Shown here: positions 58,726 through 64,000 of the stretch, piece after piece
Layout of the letters: each line of letters begins with the position of its first letter
Position numbering within the stretch: the stretch's first letter is position 1
Origin: Nanohaloarchaea archaeon SW_7_43_1
GTDB lineage: Archaea; Nanohalarchaeota; Nanosalinia; Nanosalinales; Nanosalinaceae
Reading direction: 5' to 3'
DNA: 64,000 nt
Assembly: GCA_003009795.1 (NCBI GenBank)
Contig: PXPE01000001.1
Coordinates: forward strand, 508,739 to 572,738
Position numbers and translations under genes: made by a program
Notes under the pieces: model-generated
Told to the model about the DNA's origin: nothing
Seen by the model: the letters and a program-made list of their open reading frames with translations, nothing else
Database searches by the model: none

Positions 58726-60312
58726 ATGTATTACATGGTTGAGTGGAAAGGCCATCTAGAAGGAGATATTGGACAGAAGGCGAGAATGCTTGACAGGGCT
58801 GAGAACTTTCAGGTACCTAATTTTTTCGTTATAACCTCGGAAGAACTCGAACAGATTTTTGACAATTTTACTTCCGCTGAACAGATACTTAACGCTAGTA
58901 TTGGTTCAGATTATCGGAAGGAAATTAAGGATGCATACAAGGATATAGGGATGAGCTCCGAGGTCAGAAACTCGACAGGAAAAGCTAAGAACCTTGTCGG
59001 AGGACAGAGGAATAACCAGTTTGTATCGATCAGGGTATCAAATAGACGGGCGCATGCCAAATACAGGTTAAATGTCGGCTCGTCGGACCTCTTTGAAGCT
59101 TTGAAGGACGTAACCGGCTCTTACTATGAGAAAACCGGTGAAATGCCGTCTATAATTGTACAGAAAATGATTGAATCCGAGTACTCTGGTTCGGCTATTA
59201 CGGGAGGTATGGAAACCCCTGGACTTGTCGAAGTTGTTGAAGGACTTGGTACCTCTTTGGAGGAAGGAGAGAACCGGCCCTACTTCTACACCCTTGACTC
59301 CGGAGAAATTGACTCGAAGAAGCCGGAGGAACACAGGAAGATCACCCGGAACCCTATGAACGGAGAGGAGAGACACAAAAAGGTTGAACCAGAGATGCCG
59401 TTTGAGGATTCAGAGATCAAGGAACTGCTTGGAAAACTTGACAGACAGGATATTAATGCCAAGTTTGCTTACAAACGCGGAGATTTCTATATTGTGGATG
59501 TTTGGGAAGAAAAGCCACGTTACGAAGTACTGAAAAATCCTGAGATACAGGGGTTAAAGGTATCAGAAGGCGATATCAGCGGAACTGTCGGCCAGGAAAT
59601 TACTTATTCAGAAACTACATTGTCACCAAAGAAGTATAGAAAACATCTTGTGACTGGAGCAGGAGGTTACACCAGCAGAGATGCCGAAAAAGCCCGGGAA
59701 GAGGGCAAAACCGCTGTATTCAGCTTTGCTGAAAAACTTGAAAACGGGCAGAGAATCAATATGAAGGAGCAAAAAAGCGGTCGAAAGAATAAAAGACAGG
59801 CCAGAATGGACGGTGGAACCAGAGATAGTTTCCCATTCAGTCGAGATAGCAATGACTCCAGAGATACGAAAGCGATAACCGAAGATACTACTGATTCGCC
59901 GGTCGCCACAGAAGTTCTACCTCTTAATCCCAGAAACGGTAGAGGAGTTTTTACTTCGCCACCATACGGAGATGGCTACGTACTCAATGATAAGGCTGCA
60001 GGAGAAAATCAGTTCTCCAGAAAAAACTACGTTGATACAGCCGAACAGGCCTTCGTGTTCGACGGAGATAATTTAATGTTGGATGTGAGAAAGCTGGGGA
60101 GAGAAAGCAAAGAAATGATCAAGTATCTGGATGCCGAGAAAAAAGTTCTTATTGTAAATCGGCCGAAAATCGATGTTTTAAAAGAAGCAGTGGTAAAAGG
60201 TTACGATGCAGTTTCCTGTGAGAAACGTTTCATGGATGATTTGGAGAAAAAAGTTCAAAGAGCAGAAAAGAAGTTCATGCTGGAGAAAATCCGGGAAATT
60301 GATTCTAACTAA
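58726..60312 (+). CDS. PEP-synthase-like pseudoenzyme (PPDK N-terminal plus mobile domain)
   Basis: 528 residues. The N-terminal part resembles the pyruvate/ATP-binding domain of PpsA (SIRVSNRRAHAKYRLNVGS; PSIIVQKMIESEYSGSAITG; VEVVEGLGTSLEEGE). A swivelling domain follows with GGYTSRDAEKAREEGKTAVF near residue 313-332, where PpsA has GGxTSHxAIVAREL; the phospho-accepting His is Arg. The C-terminal catalytic PEP-binding barrel is missing. So it is unlikely to make PEP and may bind or phosphorylate something else. It lies between L10e and dph2 on the same strand. Confidence 0.65.
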   Translation: MYYMVEWKGHLEGDIGQKARMLDRAENFQVPNFFVITSEELEQIFDNFTSAEQILNASIGSDYRKEIKDAYKDIGMSSEVRNSTGKAKNLVGGQRNNQFVSIRVSNRRAHAKYRLNVGSSDLFEALKDVTGSYYEKTGEMPSIIVQKMIESEYSGSAITGGMETPGLVEVVEGLGTSLEEGENRPYFYTLDSGEIDSKKPEEHRKITRNPMNGEERHKKVEPEMPFEDSEIKELLGKLDRQDINAKFAYKRGDFYIVDVWEEKPRYEVLKNPEIQGLKVSEGDISGTVGQEITYSETTLSPKKYRKHLVTGAGGYTSRDAEKAREEGKTAVFSFAEKLENGQRINMKEQKSGRKNKRQARMDGGTRDSFPFSRDSNDSRDTKAITEDTTDSPVATEVLPLNPRNGRGVFTSPPYGDGYVLNDKAAGENQFSRKNYVDTAEQAFVFDGDNLMLDVRKLGRESKEMIKYLDAEKKVLIVNRPKIDVLKEAVVKGYDAVSCEKRFMDDLEKKVQRAEKKFMLEKIREIDSN

Positions 60313-60338
60313 AAAAGTTTACCGCACATTCTTCTAAC

Positions 60339-61343
60339 ATGACTGGAGCTCAAAAACAGGAAAGACAACAGTACAACTACGAGACCTTTGAAGAAGTTCT
60401 TGAGGAACTGGAGGGAAAAGACTACGATAAGATCGGCCTCCAGGGCCCTGATGGCATTAAACCGCAGATAATTGACTTCGCATCGGATCTAGAGGATGAA
60501 GGATTTGAAACAGTTATAGTTGGAGCCTCGACTTTTGGCGCATGTGGAATTGCTGATGAAAAAGTGAATAGAATGGGTGCTGATGCCCTGGTTCACGTTG
60601 GCCATACACGGTTTCTGCACCCTGAGAAAGCAGATATGAAAGACTACGATGTATACTATCTTCCATACAGGGAGGATCGTGACCTCATGAGCGTGCTCGA
60701 AGAAAATTATGATGAAATCGATGAGGATGAGACATTGGGACTTGTCGGTGTTACCCAGTACATGGATAGAGCGGAAAAGGCTCGTGACTTCTTAGAAAGT
60801 AAGGGTTTCGAAGTGGTTGAAGGTAAGACCGGGCTTCGAACCTCAGAGCCTGGACAGGTACTGGGATGTGACGCAGGCGCCGCCCACAATATCGCTCATA
60901 AAGTAGATGCTTTCGTCTTTCTCGGCTCTGGACATTTCCACCCTTCACAGGTATCGGAGGCTGGAAAGAAAGTATATGTCGTAGATCCATACGAAAAACA
61001 TATCTGGATCGAACCAGCTAATTCACTTGATGACAAGATGCAGGCAGAGTACGCCAGAGTTCTCAAGCACAAGGATAAGCAGAAATGGGGTATTGTAACC
61101 TCCTCAAAGAAAGGACAGAACTACATGAAAGCCGTTGAGATCGCTAAAGAGAAACTTGAGGAACATGGCAAAGATGTCTATGTATTTGTCGAGGATAGAA
61201 TCTTCGAAGCAGACTATAGAGGATACGGAATCGATATCTATGTCAACTGTGCGTGTCCACGTATGACTAAAGACTGGCAGGACCTTGCATTTGTCTCCCC
61301 TAGGGCGCTAAGAGTTCTGGATGATGATTTTGGAGATGAATAA
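60339..61343 (+). CDS. dph2: 2-(3-amino-3-carboxypropyl)histidine synthase (Dph2)
   Basis: The first step of diphthamide synthesis on EF-2. The three Fe-S cysteines of archaeal Dph2 are present: FGACGIAD, VLGCDAGAA and NCACPRMTKD. The chain also has DKIGLQGPDGIK and VEDRIFEADY in the expected places. At 334 residues it matches the archaeal homodimeric enzyme. It uses S-adenosylmethionine through a non-classical radical. It marks the genome as archaeal. Confidence 0.95.
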   Translation: MTGAQKQERQQYNYETFEEVLEELEGKDYDKIGLQGPDGIKPQIIDFASDLEDEGFETVIVGASTFGACGIADEKVNRMGADALVHVGHTRFLHPEKADMKDYDVYYLPYREDRDLMSVLEENYDEIDEDETLGLVGVTQYMDRAEKARDFLESKGFEVVEGKTGLRTSEPGQVLGCDAGAAHNIAHKVDAFVFLGSGHFHPSQVSEAGKKVYVVDPYEKHIWIEPANSLDDKMQAEYARVLKHKDKQKWGIVTSSKKGQNYMKAVEIAKEKLEEHGKDVYVFVEDRIFEADYRGYGIDIYVNCACPRMTKDWQDLAFVSPRALRVLDDDFGDE

Positions 61344-61422
61344 GGCTAGGATGAGGAGAGGATTATTCTGTTAATTTTCGTGTCATTTGCACCTCAGAGA
61401 ACGTGAATTTCTGAACTGAGAC

Positions 61423-62610
61423 CTAGGTCCAGTACTTTTTATCGAGCAGTTCTTCCCTGTTCTCAATTTTTTCTTTCTCTTTAATCATTCTCTTGATCTC
61501 TTCTTGTCCTTTAGTAAATCCTATCATTACAGCTCCAACAAGTCTTTTATCGTCAAAGAATAGTCTTCTGTAATGATTTTCTTCACCGTATTTTCTTGAT
61601 AGAGTTTTTCCGGTCCAGTCCCCGATTGCCAAAAACTGTGCATTAAAATGTCCTACGCCATAAGTGTTTACATAATCAAATTCTTTTTCTGATCCAACCA
61701 TGTTTTTTCCGGCGGTTTCTCCCATGGCTTCGCTGTGATCCCAGGAACCGTTTACAGTCTGTCGCTCAAATACAGGCGAGTAATATTCTACCATGTTCCC
61801 CGCAGCCAATATGTCTTTATCTGATGTCTGGAGATATTCATCAGTCTTAATCATTTTTGATTCGTTTCTCTCTACATCTACTATGTCAGAGTTCGGTACT
61901 TGGCCGATAGCGACCGCTACTGCATCACATTCATAGTTTTTGCCGTTACTCGCTTCCACACTTGTGACATCTCCGTTCTCAGCGTTCAATTCCTCTACAA
62001 CGGTATTTGTTATTACTTTTACTCCTTTCTCCTCCAGTTTTCGATGTATGATCTCAGCGCCTCCAGCATTAATTCCTCTGTTCCACCAACACTCATCCTT
62101 TATCAGGTAGTATGTCTCGGCATCGTTCTCTGCATAAGCCATCGCAAGATCAATTCCAAGTAAACCACCTCCAACTACTACCGCTTTTTCAGCCTCCTCA
62201 GCTGATTCTTTAATTGTTTCTGCGTTCCCCATCGTCCACATGTAATGAAGATTGTTATAATCATCGTCCTGAGGAAGCTTTCTTGGTGATCCGCCTGTCG
62301 CAATCAGTAACTTGTCGTATTCAAATTTGTCGCCTTCAGCCGTCTCAACCATTTTTTTCTGACGATCAATGTTATCGACTTTCTTGTCAAGGTTGAGGTC
62401 GATATCTCTTTTTTCATACCAGTTCTCATCGTGAACCCGGGTGTACTGTTTCGGCAGTGTACCCTTCATGTATGTTTTCAACATTATACGATTGTACAAT
62501 GGTTCGGACTCTTTGGTGACCAATTTTATATCTGCGTCTTGGTTTTCTTCTTTTATCGTTTCTGCTGCGGATGCTCCCGCTATTCCATCTCCAATAATTA
62601 CGTGTTTCAT
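61423..62610 (-). CDS. FAD/NAD(P)-dependent pyridine nucleotide-disulfide-type oxidoreductase
   Basis: 395 residues with the two-dinucleotide-binding-domain layout: IIGDGIAGASAAETI at the FAD site, LLIATGGSPRKLP, then VVVGGGLLGIDLAMAY at the NAD(P) site and a later ILAAGNMVEYY. CWWNRGINAGGAEII resembles the NirB/NADH-rubredoxin oxidoreductase branch. The first Gly motif is GDGIAG instead of GxGxxG plus A. It likely passes electrons from NAD(P)H to a small redox protein; none is encoded next to it. It overlaps the GT4 gene by four bases. Confidence 0.85.
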   Translation of the reverse strand: MKHVIIGDGIAGASAAETIKEENQDADIKLVTKESEPLYNRIMLKTYMKGTLPKQYTRVHDENWYEKRDIDLNLDKKVDNIDRQKKMVETAEGDKFEYDKLLIATGGSPRKLPQDDDYNNLHYMWTMGNAETIKESAEEAEKAVVVGGGLLGIDLAMAYAENDAETYYLIKDECWWNRGINAGGAEIIHRKLEEKGVKVITNTVVEELNAENGDVTSVEASNGKNYECDAVAVAIGQVPNSDIVDVERNESKMIKTDEYLQTSDKDILAAGNMVEYYSPVFERQTVNGSWDHSEAMGETAGKNMVGSEKEFDYVNTYGVGHFNAQFLAIGDWTGKTLSRKYGEENHYRRLFFDDKRLVGAVMIGFTKGQEEIKRMIKEKEKIENREELLDKKYWT

Positions 62611-63656
62611 TTCCCTATCTCCTCTTGATATATTTTCTCTAACTGATTGACTGTTTTATTCAATCCGTATTTCTGAACTGCTTCCCTAGTATTAAACTCT
62701 GAATTCAATGCTTCTTTAACTTTCTGTTTCAGATCTTTCTCTGAATTGTCTTTGTATAACATGCCGTTCTCAGATTTTATCGTCCTGTTGAAAGGAAAGA
62801 CTTCTGGTGCTATCACAGGTGTTCCACAGGCATTGGCTTCTAAAGGGGAAAGACCGAGAGTATCTCCTGTTGAAGCAGTTACATAGAGATCTATACTTGA
62901 GTAAAAATCCGTAAGCTTATCTCTTGGTAGAAAATCAAATGTATAGACGTTTTCTGGTTTTATCCTATCTATCTTTTCACGAGTAGGGCCTTCCCCTACC
63001 AATAGAACTGTTCCATCAAACTGTTCAGCAAAATCTATTATCTCCTCTAAGTTTTTTTCCATGCTCATTCTTCCACTGTATCCTAAAACAGGTTCGTCCC
63101 AGTCCTCATCTTCTTTGAATTCCTGATCTGATGGCTGGAAAAACTCTAAATCTAGTCCCACAGGTAGTTGTCGAAACTGGCAGTTCCTTGAGGGCTCCCC
63201 TACGGATGCCGTTTTCACATCGTATTTTCTCAGATAATAGTTTTCCATCGGTACATAGATTCTCTTGAGGAACTCTGCCAAGGTATTGATGTGGATTGCT
63301 TGTTCGAAGTATTCCTCGACTGGAGTATGATGGGTATAAATTTTCGGTGTATCATGCAGGCAACCATACATTAAACCGGACATACTTGCAGGTCCAGGTC
63401 CGTGGCAATGAATTATATCTAGCTCATCGAACTCGAAGTTTAGCTGGAACAGTGGAGCTCTGTAACCGCTATAGAAAGGATTGGGTAGAGATCTTAATGG
63501 ATGTTCATTTTCATCCGGTAAGTAATCAGGTGATCCCGGATAAATTATATGTACATCGTGACCTTTTTCTTCAAGTCTATCTCTCCAGGCTTTCAGGGTA
63601 TAGGTTACTCCATCGATTTCCGGGAAGTAGCTGTCTGTGAAAAAACCAATTTTCAT
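62607..63656 (-). CDS. GT4 family glycosyltransferase
   Basis: A GT-B enzyme of 349 residues. The N-terminal domain begins IGFFTDSYFPEIDGVTYTLK, typical of GT4 enzymes acting on lipids such as diacylglycerol mannosyl- or glucosyltransferases. The C-terminal domain has LGYSGRMSMEKNLEEIIDF and LGLSPLEANACGTPVIAP, the E-x7-E region for the donor sugar nucleotide. It probably glycosylates a membrane lipid or glycan on the inner face of the membrane. The start overlaps a second GT4 gene. Confidence 0.9.
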   Translation of the reverse strand: MKIGFFTDSYFPEIDGVTYTLKAWRDRLEEKGHDVHIIYPGSPDYLPDENEHPLRSLPNPFYSGYRAPLFQLNFEFDELDIIHCHGPGPASMSGLMYGCLHDTPKIYTHHTPVEEYFEQAIHINTLAEFLKRIYVPMENYYLRKYDVKTASVGEPSRNCQFRQLPVGLDLEFFQPSDQEFKEDEDWDEPVLGYSGRMSMEKNLEEIIDFAEQFDGTVLLVGEGPTREKIDRIKPENVYTFDFLPRDKLTDFYSSIDLYVTASTGDTLGLSPLEANACGTPVIAPEVFPFNRTIKSENGMLYKDNSEKDLKQKVKEALNSEFNTREAVQKYGLNKTVNQLEKIYQEEIGK

Positions 63657-64000
63657 TTGATCGTATCACCGTCTAGGTCAACATAGATCTCTAAAAGTTT
63701 ATTGCCTACATTTTGAAGCGTGTGTTTTTCTGCTGTTTCTCTGGCGTTCTCTCCAATTTTCCCTCTTAACTCTTCATTGTCTCTGAGTCTTTCAAGCTGT
63801 TTTGCGAATCCATCTACAGAGTCTGCTTTTAAACAGTTTACTTCATGTTCCAGAAGATCTTCATAAACTTCAATATCTCTCACTACTAAAGGTTTCTCCC
63901 GGTAAGCGGCCTCGAGAAGCGAAATTCCTTGATTTTCTTCTCTGGTAGGGAAAAAGAATACATCTGCAAGTGTGAAGGCATCTCTAACATCTTCGAGATA
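63653..64000 (-). CDS. GT4 family glycosyltransferase, C-terminal part
   Basis: The right edge cuts this gene. Translation of 64000-63653 gives an end-on C-terminal GT-B domain: ADVFFFPTREENQGISLLEA contains the E-x7-E donor motif, followed by KPLVVRDIEVYEDLL and a terminal helix. The stop overlaps the next start by four bases. With its neighbour it is part of a surface glycan or glycolipid operon that continues outside the window. Confidence 0.85.
   Translation of the reverse strand, partial: YLEDVRDAFTLADVFFFPTREENQGISLLEAAYREKPLVVRDIEVYEDLLEHEVNCLKADSVDGFAKQLERLRDNEELRGKIGENARETAEKHTLQNVGNKLLEIYVDLDGDTIK

Noticed and set aside
1-64000. CRISPR array or insertion sequence
   Set aside because: No regularly spaced repeats and no transposase with terminal inverted repeats were seen; the only clear tandem repeat is (AC)8.

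Overview
The window looks like a chromosomal piece of a small halophilic archaeon, most probably a DPANN nanohaloarchaeon; this is inferred from protein content, not from an rRNA gene. The evidence is a strongly acidic proteome at moderate GC, archaeal information genes (ribosomal protein L10e, Dph2, archaeal-style MBF1, archaeal YchF, HisRS, a DUF1931 histone-fold protein), TATA boxes 25-40 bp before many starts with little or no leader, and Tat/Sec-exported acidic proteins. There is one tRNA (Ala, GGC), no rRNA, no CRISPR array and no recognisable transposase. Both ends cut genes: the tail of a CcdA/DsbD-type membrane protein on the left and a GT4 glycosyltransferase on the right.

Layout. 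1-3.3 kb: redox repair and protein quality at the cell surface (CcdA tail, exported MsrA, thioredoxin-fold protein, membrane-anchored MsrB, exported subtilase). 3.4-6.4 kb: phosphoesterase, Lrp regulator, DapA-family aldolase operon and tRNA-Ala. 6.4-9.9 kb: a decayed stretch and a three-gene set (P-loop-less RadA-like protein, small helical protein, family B polymerase without a proofreading site). 10-15.8 kb: a 1402-residue Cys-rich surface protein divergent from a Tat lipoprotein. 15.8-22.5 kb: small membrane proteins, an H2A-like histone-fold protein, lipase, second MsrA, a possible structured RNA, PQQ-type sugar dehydrogenase, a coiled-coil protein and a Cas4-like nuclease. 22.5-28.5 kb: a defence block with a large Eco57I-like restriction-modification gene broken exactly at an (AC)8 tract, a winged-helix/membrane partner, and a HEPN/MNT pair with an interrupted HEPN gene. 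29-41 kb: gamma-glutamylcysteine ligase and a deacylase, HD hydrolase, VapBC-like pair, YchF, HisRS, AbrB/nucleoside-hydrolase operon, MBF1, histone-fold protein. 41.9-47.3 kb: a four-gene nucleotide-sugar operon. 47.4-54.6 kb: NikR-like regulator and a cluster of SerK/SbnI-like kinase, CooC-like ATPase, PLP decarboxylase and CysK-rhodanese fusion. 54.8-64 kb: a frameshifted queuosine-salvage gene, a phosphoribosyltransferase, L10e, a pseudo-PEP-synthase, Dph2, an FAD oxidoreductase and glycosyltransferases.

Main leads: (1) an apparent phase-variable restriction-modification gene, in which (AC)8 is out of frame and 9 or 6 units would restore about 1398 residues; (2) the 49.6-53.8 kb cluster, whose kinase, beta-replacement enzyme and decarboxylase match the logic of the diaminopropionate part of staphyloferrin B synthesis without its other genes; (3) the RadA-like/small protein/PolB set, which resembles a proposed archaeal mutasome; (4) an H2A-like histone-fold protein. 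At least five genes are interrupted by a frameshift or stop, so sequence error must be excluded before any single break is interpreted.
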